Origin: Bog-756 sp963776225
GTDB lineage: Bacteria; Actinomycetota; Acidimicrobiia; Acidimicrobiales; RAAP-2
NCBI GenBank assembly: GCA_963776225.1
Contig: CAVZLL010000002.1
Coordinates: 62,001 to 126,000 of the forward strand
Reading direction: 5' to 3'
Length of the DNA stretch: 64,000 nt
The notes under the pieces are model-generated. The model had not been told where the DNA came from. It ran no database searches and saw only the letters and a list, made by a program, of their open reading frames with translations. Shown in pieces: positions 46,681 to 56,127 of this stretch; position 1 is the stretch's first letter; each line of letters opens with the position of its first letter. Both the position numbers and the translations under genes were made by a program.

Positions 46681-47567
46681 CCCTCCTCTCCCTCACCGCT
46701 GCCACCGGGTATCTGGCCCGACTCTCCGGGAACGAGCTCGGCGTTGCCCGCGGCGAGCGCCTCGGCGTAGGCGGCGTCCGCCCGCTCGCGGTGCTTCTTC
46801 CCGGCGCCGGGGGCGAACCGCTCGGCCTTCTCCAGCATCCGTCCGATCGCACCGCGGGGGCCGCGCTTGGCGGCGGGGAGGTCCGACGGGCGCAGGTGGC
46901 GCTCGAGGGTGTCCCGCAGCTGCATGCTGCCGGTTGCGGCGTCGTCACGCCGGCCGCTCTGTCCGGACTCGGGTGACCGTACGCCGTAGCCGAGCTCGCC
47001 CGACCACTGGACCTCGCCCTCGAACTCGGCGCTGCCGGAGGGAGAGGTGGCCCGCATCCACCCCGACGTGTGCAGGTCGTCCTCCTCGCGCCAGTCCTCC
47101 CAGGGCTGGCGGCGCGGCCGGCCCTCGTCGTCGACCAGCAGTTCGTCCTTGGTGTAGATGGCGTCACCCCGGTTGGTGAAGGAGAACTCCATCAGCTTGG
47201 ACTCGGTGATGGCCTCGGTGGGGCAGGCCTCCACGCACAGATCGCAGTGGATGCACCGCAGGAAGTTGATCTCGTAGACGTAGCCGTACCGCTCCCCCGG
47301 CGAGACCGGGTGGTCGGGCGGGTTGTCGAGGCCCCGGACGTAGATGCAGTCGGCCGGGCAGACCCCGGCGCAGAGCTCGCAGCCGATGCACTTCTCCATG
47401 CCGTCCTCGTAGCGGTTGAGGACGTGGCGCCCGTGCTGGCGCGGTTGCTTCGGCCGCTTCTCCTCGGGGTACTGCCGGGTGACCGGGGGACGGCCGAGGT
47501 GCTCGAGGGTCAGCTTGAACCCGCCCAGGAAGTTCTGCCGTCCGTGGGGGACGTCGGGGTCCGCCAT
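46677..47567 (-). CDS. nuoI: NADH-quinone oxidoreductase subunit I with long C-terminal extension
   Basis: A 296-residue 8Fe ferredoxin-like subunit carrying clusters N6a and N6b: CIGCELCAGVCPADC and CIHCDLCVEACPTEA (residues about 60-115). It relays electrons from NuoG to NuoB. Usual length is 160-190 residues; here about 120 extra residues (from about 170) are charged, low in hydrophobics and end in a Gly/Glu-rich tail. The core start RQNFLGGFKLTLEHL is normal. It is coupled to nuoH (ATG 47567 shares its base with the nuoH stop) and to nuoJ. Confidence 0.95.
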   Translation of the reverse strand: MADPDVPHGRQNFLGGFKLTLEHLGRPPVTRQYPEEKRPKQPRQHGRHVLNRYEDGMEKCIGCELCAGVCPADCIYVRGLDNPPDHPVSPGERYGYVYEINFLRCIHCDLCVEACPTEAITESKLMEFSFTNRGDAIYTKDELLVDDEGRPRRQPWEDWREEDDLHTSGWMRATSPSGSAEFEGEVQWSGELGYGVRSPESGQSGRRDDAATGSMQLRDTLERHLRPSDLPAAKRGPRGAIGRMLEKAERFAPGAGKKHRERADAAYAEALAAGNAELVPGESGQIPGGSGEGEEG

Positions 47568-48826
47568 CAGCGGTCACCTCCCTTGCTCGGCCCGGGTGCG
47601 ACCGGGTCGCTCGGACGGTTCCAGAGCCGGAGCCCGAGCTGGGGCACGACGGCCCGGGTCTCTGCGCGCTCGGCGCCCACCGCGAAGGCACGGGTCATGA
47701 GCACGGCGGCCGCCAGGACTGCGGCGACCATGCCGACGCCCCACCACCCGTTGATCACGAACCCGGCCACGATCATCAGCCAGCCCAGCGCCAGGGGGAT
47801 CAGCCGCTTCCAGCCGAGGTCCATGAGCTGGTCGTAGCGCAGGCGGGGCAGGGCCGCCCGCAGCCAGACGAACACGAACAGGAAGGCGATGGTCTTGGCC
47901 AGGAACCAGACGATCGGCCACAGCCACTCGGTGTGGGGGATGTGGGGGATCGGCCCGTCGGGACCTCCGAAGAACAGGGTGACCGTGATCGCCGACATGG
48001 TGATGGTGTTCATGAATTCGGCCAGGAAGAAGAGGGCGAAGCGGATCGACGAGTACTCGGTCACGAACCCCCCGACCAGCTCCGAATCGGCCTCGACCAG
48101 GTCGAAGGGCGGACGGTTGGTCTCCGCCACCACCGCGATGAAGAAGATCACGAAGGGCACCACGGCCAAGCGGATGACGTTCCACTGCCAGAGGTGGGCG
48201 GCCTGGGCGTCGACGATCGCCCTGGTCGAGAGCGACCCGGTGATGAGCACCACGATGACCACCGTCATCCCGAGGGCGGCCTCGTAGGAGATCATCTGCG
48301 CCGAGGCCCTGACCGACCCGAGCAACGGGTACTTCGACCCCGACGACCAGCCGGCCAGCATGATCCCGTAGACCCCGATGGCGGACATGGCCAGCAGGAA
48401 GAGGATGCCCATGGGCGGATCCGCCAGCTGGAGCTCGAAGGTGTGACCGGCGACGGTGACCTCGCCGCCGATGGGCACGATCGCAAAGCTGAGGAAGGCG
48501 GGGATGATGGTCAGGTAGGGCGCCAGCTTGAAGACGAACCGGTCGGCCTGCTCGGGGAGGAGGTCCTCCTTGAAGAAGAGCTTGATGCCGTCGGCGAGCG
48601 TCTGGGCGATGCCGAACGGCCCGGCCCGGTTGGGCCCGATCCGGCTCTGCATGTCGGAGATGACCTTGCGCTCGAACCAGATCATCAGCATCACCGACAC
48701 CATCAGGGCACCGAAGACCACCAGCACCTTGATCAGGTCGATGAGCACGACGGCCCAGTCCACCCCGCCCGCATAGAGGGGATCGGTGCCGAGCAGGACC
48801 GAGGCGAGGGGCGCGGAGGCGTTCAC
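47567..48826 (-). CDS. nuoH: NADH-quinone oxidoreductase subunit H
   Basis: A 419-residue, eight-helix heel subunit that shapes the quinone chamber. Signatures are MQSRIGPNRAGPFGIAQ and AETNRPPFDLVEADSELVGG, with the conserved acidic residues of the E-channel. It connects the hydrophilic arm to the pumps. The start ATG 48826 overlaps the nuoG stop by 4 bases. Confidence 0.97.
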   Translation of the reverse strand: MNASAPLASVLLGTDPLYAGGVDWAVVLIDLIKVLVVFGALMVSVMLMIWFERKVISDMQSRIGPNRAGPFGIAQTLADGIKLFFKEDLLPEQADRFVFKLAPYLTIIPAFLSFAIVPIGGEVTVAGHTFELQLADPPMGILFLLAMSAIGVYGIMLAGWSSGSKYPLLGSVRASAQMISYEAALGMTVVIVVLITGSLSTRAIVDAQAAHLWQWNVIRLAVVPFVIFFIAVVAETNRPPFDLVEADSELVGGFVTEYSSIRFALFFLAEFMNTITMSAITVTLFFGGPDGPIPHIPHTEWLWPIVWFLAKTIAFLFVFVWLRAALPRLRYDQLMDLGWKRLIPLALGWLMIVAGFVINGWWGVGMVAAVLAAAVLMTRAFAVGAERAETRAVVPQLGLRLWNRPSDPVAPGPSKGGDR

Positions 48827-51537
48827 GGGGTTTCCATCCGCAGGTCGACCACCGGGAAGGCACGGTCGATGAGGTCGGCGACCGTGCCGTCGCCGAAGGG
48901 GACGTTGAACTCGGTGGCCACGACCCTGCGGGGCAGGGATCCGTCGGGGCGGACCGGTACGACGGCCGAGGTCGTGGCCGAGCGCAGGCGCACCGATCCG
49001 CCGGCCGGTACGCCGAGGGCGTCGAGATCGTGCGGGTTGACCCGGAGCGGCGCGGGCTCCACGAGACCGGAGAGCGTGTCCACCCCGGCCATGGCCGCAC
49101 CGCTGTCATAGAGGGTGCGCGAGGCGACCAGGCGGACCGAGTAGCTGTCGGGGGGAGCCACGTGGGGCACCTCGAGGTCGACTGGACCGTCGAGCGGGGA
49201 GGGGCGGACCGGGTGGTCACCGTCCGCTCGCTCGGTGGCCGGGGTCGCGGCACCGTCGATGGTCGCGCCCGGCAGCTCGGCGGTCCCCGCTCTGGGTGGC
49301 GCACCCTGCCGTTCGACCGACTCCACACCGGGCACCGCGATCGGGTCGAGCGGGCGGCGTCCGAGGGTGAGCGAGACCGGGCCGGTGGCGAGGGGGGCCA
49401 CGATGCCGTCGGCGGCGGCGGCGGAGTCCAGGACGGCCCGGGTGATCCCCCGGTGTGAGGCGGCCACCTGTTCGATCTCGTCCCAGACGGCACCCACCGA
49501 GTCGAATCCCGGGTCGCTGTCCAGGTGGACCGCGAGCTCTGTTGCGATCATCCAGTCCGGCCACGCCTGTCCCGGGGGGACCAGCTTCTGCCCGACCCGG
49601 GAGATCCGCCCCTCGACGTTGGTCGTGGTGCCGGGCCGTTCGTGCGCCTCGGCACACGGCAGCACCACGTCGGCGTGCTCGAGCGCCGCCCCGGGGGCGC
49701 TCGCGACCGCCACGACGAATTCCGCCCCCTCGAGCGCACGGCCGGCGAGGCGCCGGTCGGGGAAATCGGTGAGCGGGTCCGCGCCGAGCAGGACGAGCGC
49801 CTGGACCCGCGACCCCTCCGCCTGGTCGCCGGCGGCTGCGGCCAGGATGTCGGCCGATCCCCGGCCGCGGAAGGCAGGGACCGATCCCCAGGCAGCCTCG
49901 AACCAGGCACGGCCGTCCTCGAGTGCGACCCGGCCGGGCAGCATCCCCGGAGCGAGTCCCATGTCGAGCGCGCCCATCACGTTGCCGCGGCGCAGTGCGG
50001 GGAGGAACCGCGCGTCGGGCAGCGCCCGGGCGACGACCTGTGCCGCCTCGGCCACCAGCTCGCCGTCCTCGGCCAGCGAGGGACGGCCGACCACGACGAC
50101 CACCGGGCCGGCCCCGACCAGTCGGCGTGCCTCGGCGAGCGCGTCGGCGTCCCCCGGATCTCCGGGCGCGTCGCCGTCCCCGACCAGTGCCTCGGCGAGC
50201 GCGATGGCCTCGCCCGGGGCGTAGCGCAGGGAGGCCGCCGCGTACGGGGTGAGCGAGGTGGCCTGCGGCGAGAGCTCGACCAGGGCGGTGCTCCCGGCGA
50301 CCGCCGCGGCCCGCAGCCGGAGGAAGAGCACCGGCAGCTCCTCGCGGACGTCACCGGTGAGCAGGATCACCGTGGTCGCCGCAGCGGCCTGATCGACGGT
50401 GGCCCGTGGCAGGCCGAGGACGACCTCGGCCGGCAGCCCGTCCGCCAGCTGGGCGTCGACCGAGTCGGTGCCGAGCACCCCCTTGGCCAGGCGGGCCCAG
50501 GCGTAGGCTCCCTCGTTGGTGAGGCGTGCGCCTCCGACCACCGCGACCGCCTCGGCACCGGCGTCGTCCCGGACCGACCGAAGTCCCGAGGCGACGGCCG
50601 CCAGCGCCTCGTGCCACGAGGTCGCCACCAGGGTGCCCTCCTTGCGGACCATGGGCTCGACCAGGCGGTCCTCGCGGTTGACCGCGTCGGCCACGAAGCG
50701 ACCCTTGTCGCAGAGCCATCCGTGGTTGACCGGGTCGATGTCGATCCCGAGCAGGCGGGTCAGCCGGTTGGCCGACGACTGCACCGCCACCCTGCAGCCG
50801 AACGCACAGCTGGTGCAGGTCGACTCGACCTGGTCGAGGTCCCAGGGTCTGGCCGCGAAGCGGTAGGGGGCCGCGGTCAGCGCTCCCACCGGGCAGATCT
50901 GGACCGTGTTGCCCGAGAAGTACGAGGTGAAGGGCAGCTCGGGGAAGGTGCCGACCTCGATGAGCTCCCCGCGGCCGACGAAGTCGATCTGGGCCTCCCC
51001 GGCCACCTCGTCGGCGAAGCGGGTGCACCGGCTGCACTGGATGCAGCGCTCGCGGTCGAGCAGCACGAGCTCGGAGATGGGAATCGGCTTCTCGAAGTGA
51101 CGCTTCTCCTCCACGAACCGGGTCTCCCCGGGACCGTAGGCGAGGGTCTGGTCCTGGAGCGGGCACTCGCCGCCCTTGTCGCAGACCGGGCAGTCGAGAG
51201 GATGGTTGATGAGCAGGAACTCGAGCACCCCGTCCTGTGCCTTCTTGACCTTCTCCGAATCGGTGGTGACCTCCATGCCCTGGGTGACCTCGACGAAGCA
51301 GCTCGGCTGCAGTGACGCGCCGCGGGGGCCGCTGACCTCGACCAGGCACATCCGGCAGACGCCGACCGACTGCATGCGAGGGTGGTAGCAGAAGCGCGGG
51401 ATGAAGGTGCCCGACCGCTCGGCCGCGGCGATCAGCAGCTCGCCCTTGTGCGCACGCGCCGGGCGCCCGTCGAGGGTGAACTCGACGGGCGGCGCCTCCG
51501 GCATGGCCGCGGTCACCGAGGAGGAGGAGTCAGCCAT
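48823..51537 (-). CDS. nuoG: NADH-quinone oxidoreductase subunit G
   Basis: A 904-residue Fe-S subunit. The N-terminal 2Fe-2S site is CYHPRMQSVGVCRMC plus a later Cys; the His/Cys site N5 is in HPLDCPVCDKGGECPLQ. The 4Fe-4S site N4 is CIQCSRC...CPVGAL, and CTSCAFGC provides the extra N7 cluster found in some bacteria. The large C-terminal part is a molybdopterin-oxidoreductase fold without cofactor residues (GARLTNEGAYAWARLAKG). The start is ATG 51537; an upstream in-frame ATG at 51579 would lie well inside nuoF. The stop overlaps nuoH. Confidence 0.96.
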   Translation of the reverse strand: MADSSSSVTAAMPEAPPVEFTLDGRPARAHKGELLIAAAERSGTFIPRFCYHPRMQSVGVCRMCLVEVSGPRGASLQPSCFVEVTQGMEVTTDSEKVKKAQDGVLEFLLINHPLDCPVCDKGGECPLQDQTLAYGPGETRFVEEKRHFEKPIPISELVLLDRERCIQCSRCTRFADEVAGEAQIDFVGRGELIEVGTFPELPFTSYFSGNTVQICPVGALTAAPYRFAARPWDLDQVESTCTSCAFGCRVAVQSSANRLTRLLGIDIDPVNHGWLCDKGRFVADAVNREDRLVEPMVRKEGTLVATSWHEALAAVASGLRSVRDDAGAEAVAVVGGARLTNEGAYAWARLAKGVLGTDSVDAQLADGLPAEVVLGLPRATVDQAAAATTVILLTGDVREELPVLFLRLRAAAVAGSTALVELSPQATSLTPYAAASLRYAPGEAIALAEALVGDGDAPGDPGDADALAEARRLVGAGPVVVVVGRPSLAEDGELVAEAAQVVARALPDARFLPALRRGNVMGALDMGLAPGMLPGRVALEDGRAWFEAAWGSVPAFRGRGSADILAAAAGDQAEGSRVQALVLLGADPLTDFPDRRLAGRALEGAEFVVAVASAPGAALEHADVVLPCAEAHERPGTTTNVEGRISRVGQKLVPPGQAWPDWMIATELAVHLDSDPGFDSVGAVWDEIEQVAASHRGITRAVLDSAAAADGIVAPLATGPVSLTLGRRPLDPIAVPGVESVERQGAPPRAGTAELPGATIDGAATPATERADGDHPVRPSPLDGPVDLEVPHVAPPDSYSVRLVASRTLYDSGAAMAGVDTLSGLVEPAPLRVNPHDLDALGVPAGGSVRLRSATTSAVVPVRPDGSLPRRVVATEFNVPFGDGTVADLIDRAFPVVDLRMETP

Positions 51538-52834
51538 AGGGGCACCCGCCCTCTTTGATGTGGACCAGGAACTCGTCACGGAACATCTGGATGCCAGAGT
51601 TGATCGACGAGGGGATCGAGGGTCCGAGCACGCAGATGGTGGTCTGCTGGGGCGGCCAGGTCAACCCGGGCGCAATGTTGTCGCTCGCGTCGAGCAGGAG
51701 ATCGAGGTCCTCCTCACGGCCGTGCCCGGTCTCGATGCGCTCCAGGATCCGCTGCAGCCAGCCCGCGCCCTCGCGGCAGGGCGTGCACTGGCCGCAGGAC
51801 TCGCGCGTGAAGAACTTGGTGATCCGCCACGCCGCCCGCACCGCGCAGGTGTGGTCGTCCATCACCACCACCGAGCCGGACCCGAGCATGGAGCCGGCCG
51901 CCCCGACCTCGTCCTGACCGAGCGGGAGATCGACCTGCTCGGGACCGAACCACGGGGCGGAAACCCCGCCCGGGACGAACGCCTTGAGGCCGCGGCCGTG
52001 CGGGATGCCGCCTCCGAGCAGCGGGGCGAAGATGAGGTCGCGGAAGGTGGTCTTGACCATCTCGAGCTCGTAGACCCCGGGGTTGGCGACGTGGCCGGCC
52101 AGCGCGAAGAGCCGGGTCCCGGTCGAGCGCCCCTCACCGAGCTTGGCGAACGCCGCTCCCCCATTGAGCACGATCCACGGCAGGTTGGAGAGGGTCTCGA
52201 CGTTGTTGACCACGGTCGGCTCGCCGTAGAGGCCGATGGCCGCCGGGAAGAACGGCGGCTTGATCCGCGGGAAGCCGCGTTTGCCCTCGAGCGACTCGAG
52301 CAGGGCGGTCTCCTCGCCGCAGATGTAGGCACCCGCACCCGGGTGGACGACCACGTCCACCGAGAAGCCGGAGCCGAAGATGTCCCGGCCCACCGCCCCG
52401 TGCGCGTACGCCTCGTTGAGGGCGCTCTGGACGCGCTCGATCCCGAGTGCGAACTCACCGCGGACGAAGATGAACGCCCGGGTGACCTGGAGCGCGTAGG
52501 CGGCGATGACCACCCCCTCGATCAGCTGGTGCGGGTCGCGCTCGATGAGCAGGTGGTCCTTGAAGGTGGCGGGCTCGGACTCGTCGCCGTTGACCACCAG
52601 GTAGGTGACCGGGTTCTTCCGGAGCATCGCCCACTTGCGGCCCGCGGGGAACCCCGCGCCGCCCCTGCCCAGCAGGCTGGCCGCGTCGACCTCGGCGGCC
52701 ACCGCCTCCGGGGTCAGGGTGAGGGCCTTGCGCAGCCCGTCGTAGCCCCCGGTCGCCAGGTACCGCGCCAAGGTGTGGGAGTCGTCGTGGCCGAGTCGCG
52801 CGGTGACGATCTTCGGCGCGTCGGTGATCGCCAT
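51530..52834 (-). CDS. nuoF: NADH-quinone oxidoreductase subunit F (NADH dehydrogenase, FMN)
   Basis: A 434-residue flavoprotein that oxidises NADH. The FMN/NADH motifs are LLGRGGAGFPAGRKWAM and GAGAYICGEETALLESLEG. The N3 4Fe-4S ligands are in ESCGQCTPCREG plus a distal Cys. It is complete, with start ATG 52834 overlapping the nuoE stop by 3 bases. It also overlaps nuoG by 8 bases at its end. Confidence 0.97.
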   Translation of the reverse strand: MAITDAPKIVTARLGHDDSHTLARYLATGGYDGLRKALTLTPEAVAAEVDAASLLGRGGAGFPAGRKWAMLRKNPVTYLVVNGDESEPATFKDHLLIERDPHQLIEGVVIAAYALQVTRAFIFVRGEFALGIERVQSALNEAYAHGAVGRDIFGSGFSVDVVVHPGAGAYICGEETALLESLEGKRGFPRIKPPFFPAAIGLYGEPTVVNNVETLSNLPWIVLNGGAAFAKLGEGRSTGTRLFALAGHVANPGVYELEMVKTTFRDLIFAPLLGGGIPHGRGLKAFVPGGVSAPWFGPEQVDLPLGQDEVGAAGSMLGSGSVVVMDDHTCAVRAAWRITKFFTRESCGQCTPCREGAGWLQRILERIETGHGREEDLDLLLDASDNIAPGLTWPPQQTTICVLGPSIPSSINSGIQMFRDEFLVHIKEGGCPYG

Positions 52835-53523
52835 CAGGCGCTCTCCCCGCCCGGTCGGGCCGCAGCGGCGTCCCGCGCCGCCCTGGCTTCGTCCGCCGCC
52901 CGCCGTTCCTCGACCACCACCGCGGGATCCACCTCGAGACCGTTGGCGCGGCGCACCCGACACAGGGTCCCGTGCGGTGGGATCTCGCCGTCCCGGGCAC
53001 CCGAGCGGAGGTCGGCCACCAACCGGTCGAAGGACTCCGGCGTCTGCGCGCCGACGTACCGGTGGTTGACCTGCACGCAGGGGACCCGGTCGCAGTCGGC
53101 GAGGCACTCGGCCTCCTCCAGGGTGACCATCCCGTCGGCGGTGGTCCCGCCGGCCCCGATCCCGAGCGAGGACTCGGCGTGCTCGAGCAGCTCGGCCGCC
53201 CCGCCGAGAAGGCAGGCGATGTTGGTGCAGACGGCCACCACGTACCGTCCGACCGGTTCGGTGTGGAGCATGTCGTAGAAGGAGGCGGTCCCGAGCACCT
53301 CCCCCGGGGTGACCCCGATCAGGCCTGCGATGTCCACCATCGCCTCGGGGGTCAGCCACCCGTCCTGCTCCTGGGCCAGGTGACAGAGGGGGATGAGCGC
53401 CGAGCGGGGCTCGGGATAGAGAGAGATCACCTGGCGGGCGCGGGTCAGGGTGTCGGCGGACAGATGGGAGGGGGTCCGGGCGGTGGCGCGCCGGGAGGGG
53501 ATGAGCCGTGCGCTGCCGGTCAC
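52834..53523 (-). CDS. nuoE: NADH-quinone oxidoreductase subunit E
   Basis: A 229-residue thioredoxin-like subunit. The N1a 2Fe-2S cluster ligands are CTNIAC (Cys-x4-Cys) and AECLADCDRVPC (Cys-x3-Cys). The helical N-terminal domain (SALIPLCHLAQEQDGWLTPEAM) is standard. The last 50 residues are a charged tail beyond the usual end. It partners NuoF in the NADH module. The start 53523 overlaps nuoD by 4 bases. Confidence 0.95.
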   Translation of the reverse strand: MTGSARLIPSRRATARTPSHLSADTLTRARQVISLYPEPRSALIPLCHLAQEQDGWLTPEAMVDIAGLIGVTPGEVLGTASFYDMLHTEPVGRYVVAVCTNIACLLGGAAELLEHAESSLGIGAGGTTADGMVTLEEAECLADCDRVPCVQVNHRYVGAQTPESFDRLVADLRSGARDGEIPPHGTLCRVRRANGLEVDPAVVVEERRAADEARAARDAAAARPGGESA

Positions 53524-54926
53524 CGGTCGACCTCACCCATGACGGGGTCGACCGACGAGGTCACCGCGACCGCGTCGGCGAGCAGGCCGCCGCGCATCAT
53601 CACCGGGAGGCCCTGGAGGTTGACGAAGCTCGGCCCGCGGATGTGCATGCGGTACGGCTTGGGCGATCCGTCGGAGACCAGGTAGCACCCGAGCTCCCCT
53701 CGGGGTGACTCGGTGGCCACGTACACCTCGCCCTCGGGGACCCGGAACCCCTCGGTGAACACCTTGAAGTGGTGGATGAGGGCCTCCATCGACTCGTCGA
53801 TCCGGCCACGGGGAGGCGGGGTCACCTTCTTGTCCTGCACCCGGTAGTCGCCCGCCGGCATCTTCTCCACGATCTGGCGGATGATCCGGATCGACTCCCG
53901 GATCTCGTTGAGGCGAATCGAGTAGCGGTCGAAATTGTCCCCGAACGTCCCGACGATCACGTCGAACTCGACCTCGTCGTATCGCAGGTAGGGCATCGAG
54001 CGCCGGAGGTCCCAGGGGACGCCGGTCGAGCGCAGGATGGGGCCGGTCAGCGAGAGGGCGATGGCCTCCTCCGCCGAGAGGCCTCCGATCCCCTCCGACC
54101 GGCGCCGGAAGACCGGCTGCCCGGTGAGCAGCTCGTCGTACTCGTCGGTGCGAGGCAGTACCGTGTCGCAGATGATGCCGACGTCGTCCTCCCAGCCGTC
54201 GGGGAGATCGGCAGCGGTACCGCCGGGCCGGATGAAATTGTGGTTCATCCGCAGACCGGTGGTCTTCTCGAAGAAGGCAAGGATCATCTCGCGCTCGCGG
54301 AACCCGTAGATCATCATCGAGGTCGAGCCGATGTCCATCCCGTTGGTGGCCATCCACATCAGGTGGGACGAGACCCGGTTGAGCTCGACCAGGAGCATCC
54401 GGATCCAGTCCGCTCGCGGCGGCATCTCGACACCGAGGAGCGACTCGACCGCGAGGGACAGGACCAGCTCGTTGTGGAGCGGGGAGAGGTAGTCCATCCG
54501 GGTGACGTTGGTCGACCCCTGGACGTAGGTGAGCTCCTCGGCGGTCTTCTCCATCCCGGTGTGCAGGTAGCCGATGACCGGCTTGGTGCGCAGGACCGTT
54601 TCGCCCTCGAGCTCGAGCATGAGCCGGAGCACGCCGTGGGTGGAGGGGTGCTGCGGTCCCATGTTGATGATCATCGTCTCGTCGTCGGTGCGCTCGACGT
54701 CGATGTCGGAAGGGTCCACGGCGACGCCCTCGGGGAGCCGGAGCACCGCGCCGACCTCGCGGCGGAGCTCGTCGGGGGGCGTCGCGTCGCGCACCCCGAG
54801 CTCCTGTCTTCCCTCGGAGGTCTCGGCGATCAGACCGCGCGGGATGCCGTCGGGTGCGGGCTCGTCGTAGGCCCCGGAGAGCGGAGCCGGCAGCTCGGTG
54901 TCCGTGGGCGGCGCGGAGTCGCTCAT
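53520..54926 (-). CDS. nuoD: NADH-quinone oxidoreductase subunit D (49 kDa)
   Basis: A 468-residue quinone-site subunit. It has NMGPQHPSTHGVLRLMLELEG with the quinone-contacting His, GYLHTGMEKTAEELTY, RMDYLSPLHNELV, and the C-terminal PRGELGCYLVSDG and RMHIRGPSFVNLQ. About 85 extra N-terminal residues, acidic and variable, precede the core. The start is ATG 54926 overlapping nuoC by 4 bases. NuoD and NuoB together form the quinone-reduction site. Confidence 0.96.
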   Translation of the reverse strand: MSDSAPPTDTELPAPLSGAYDEPAPDGIPRGLIAETSEGRQELGVRDATPPDELRREVGAVLRLPEGVAVDPSDIDVERTDDETMIINMGPQHPSTHGVLRLMLELEGETVLRTKPVIGYLHTGMEKTAEELTYVQGSTNVTRMDYLSPLHNELVLSLAVESLLGVEMPPRADWIRMLLVELNRVSSHLMWMATNGMDIGSTSMMIYGFREREMILAFFEKTTGLRMNHNFIRPGGTAADLPDGWEDDVGIICDTVLPRTDEYDELLTGQPVFRRRSEGIGGLSAEEAIALSLTGPILRSTGVPWDLRRSMPYLRYDEVEFDVIVGTFGDNFDRYSIRLNEIRESIRIIRQIVEKMPAGDYRVQDKKVTPPPRGRIDESMEALIHHFKVFTEGFRVPEGEVYVATESPRGELGCYLVSDGSPKPYRMHIRGPSFVNLQGLPVMMRGGLLADAVAVTSSVDPVMGEVDR

Positions 54927-55453
54927 CGCGGACCCGGCGCGTCTTTGAACTGGACGGGCACCCGCCCGACCCCGTAGTCCTTGCGGAGCGGGTGGCCCTC
55001 CCAGTCCTCCGGCATGAGGATCCGGGTCATGTCGGGATGGCCGAGGAAGACGATGCCGAAGAGATCGAAGGCCTCGCGCTCCATGGCCTCGACTCCCGGG
55101 TAGAGGTCGAAGAGGGTGGGCAGCGTCGCATCGGTGGCCGGCACCTGCACCCGGAGGCGGACCCGGCGGGCCTGGCTCAGCGAGAGCAGGTTGACCACGA
55201 CTTCGAACCGCTCGGCGACGACGCCCTCGGGGAGGCGCCGGCCCGGATGCGCCAGGTAGTCCACCGCGCAGAGGTCCGCGCACATCTCGAAGCCGCTGTC
55301 ACGCAGCTGGCGGGTGAGGGGGACGTACTGCTCGCGGGACGGGAAGCGCACGTCTCCCCCGGTCCTTCTCGTCGACCCGCCGAGCGCCCCGGCACCCGAG
55401 GGTTCGGCCGGCTCGGTCCCCGTGATGGTCTCGGCGCCGTTTCCGGCGCTCAC
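54923..55453 (-). CDS. nuoC: NADH-quinone oxidoreductase subunit C (30 kDa)
   Basis: A 176-residue hydrophilic subunit with the signature EREAFDLFGIVFLGHPDMTRIL near the C-terminus, followed by DWEGHPLRKDY. It bridges NuoD and NuoB/I. The first 35 residues are low-complexity. The start GTG 55453 overlaps the nuoB stop (GTGA). Confidence 0.95.
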   Translation of the reverse strand: MSAGNGAETITGTEPAEPSGAGALGGSTRRTGGDVRFPSREQYVPLTRQLRDSGFEMCADLCAVDYLAHPGRRLPEGVVAERFEVVVNLLSLSQARRVRLRVQVPATDATLPTLFDLYPGVEAMEREAFDLFGIVFLGHPDMTRILMPEDWEGHPLRKDYGVGRVPVQFKDAPGPR

Positions 55454-56109
55454 AACGGCTCACCCACGCTGCGGGCGATGACCGGGTTGCGTTTGGGAGT
55501 GCCCAGGTGGACCGCGTCGGGGCGCTCCGGGTTCCACCCGCTGGTGGTCTCGTCGCCAGCGGTGCGCGCGTCGTCGGTGTCGGCGCCCTCCTCGTTGGCG
55601 AGGCCGTGGAGGTCGGGACGATCGTCGTGGGCGATCCCCCTGCGGGTGATGTCGTCGGTCCGGACCTTCTCGTGGAGGGTGAGGATGGCGTGCATGAGCG
55701 TCTCGGGGGTCGGGGGACATCCGGGTGCGTAGACGTCGACCGGGACGATCTGGTCCACTCCCTGCACGATGGCGTAGTTGTTGAACATGCCGCCGGTGCT
55801 GGCGCAGACGCCCATCGAGAGGACCCACTTGGGCTCCATCATCTGGTCGTAGACCTGGCGGAGGACCGGTGCCATCTTCTGGGAGACGCGCCCGGCGACG
55901 ATCATCAGGTCCGCCTGCCTCGGGGAGGCCCGGAAGACCTCCATGCCGAACCGTGCAAGGTCGAAGTCCGCGGCGCCCACCGACATCATCTCGATGGCAC
56001 AACAGGCCAGGCCGAAGGTGGCGGGCCACATCGAGTAGGTGCGCGCCCACTTGACAAGGTCCTCGAGACGGCCGGTCAGGAAGTTGTGCTGGAGGTCCTC
56101 GAGTCCCAT
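55450..56109 (-). CDS. nuoB: NADH-quinone oxidoreductase subunit B (N2 cluster)
   Basis: A 219-residue subunit holding the terminal 4Fe-4S cluster N2: the adjacent Cys pair in GLACCAIEMM, the Cys in MGVCASTGG, and the Cys in APGCPPTPE. The 60-residue C-terminal extension is hydrophilic. It hands electrons to menaquinone. The start is ATG 56109, 18 bases after nuoA, the only gap in the first half of the operon. Confidence 0.96.
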   Translation of the reverse strand: MGLEDLQHNFLTGRLEDLVKWARTYSMWPATFGLACCAIEMMSVGAADFDLARFGMEVFRASPRQADLMIVAGRVSQKMAPVLRQVYDQMMEPKWVLSMGVCASTGGMFNNYAIVQGVDQIVPVDVYAPGCPPTPETLMHAILTLHEKVRTDDITRRGIAHDDRPDLHGLANEEGADTDDARTAGDETTSGWNPERPDAVHLGTPKRNPVIARSVGEPL

Positions 56110-56127
56110 GCGCTCGTCCGCCCCGGG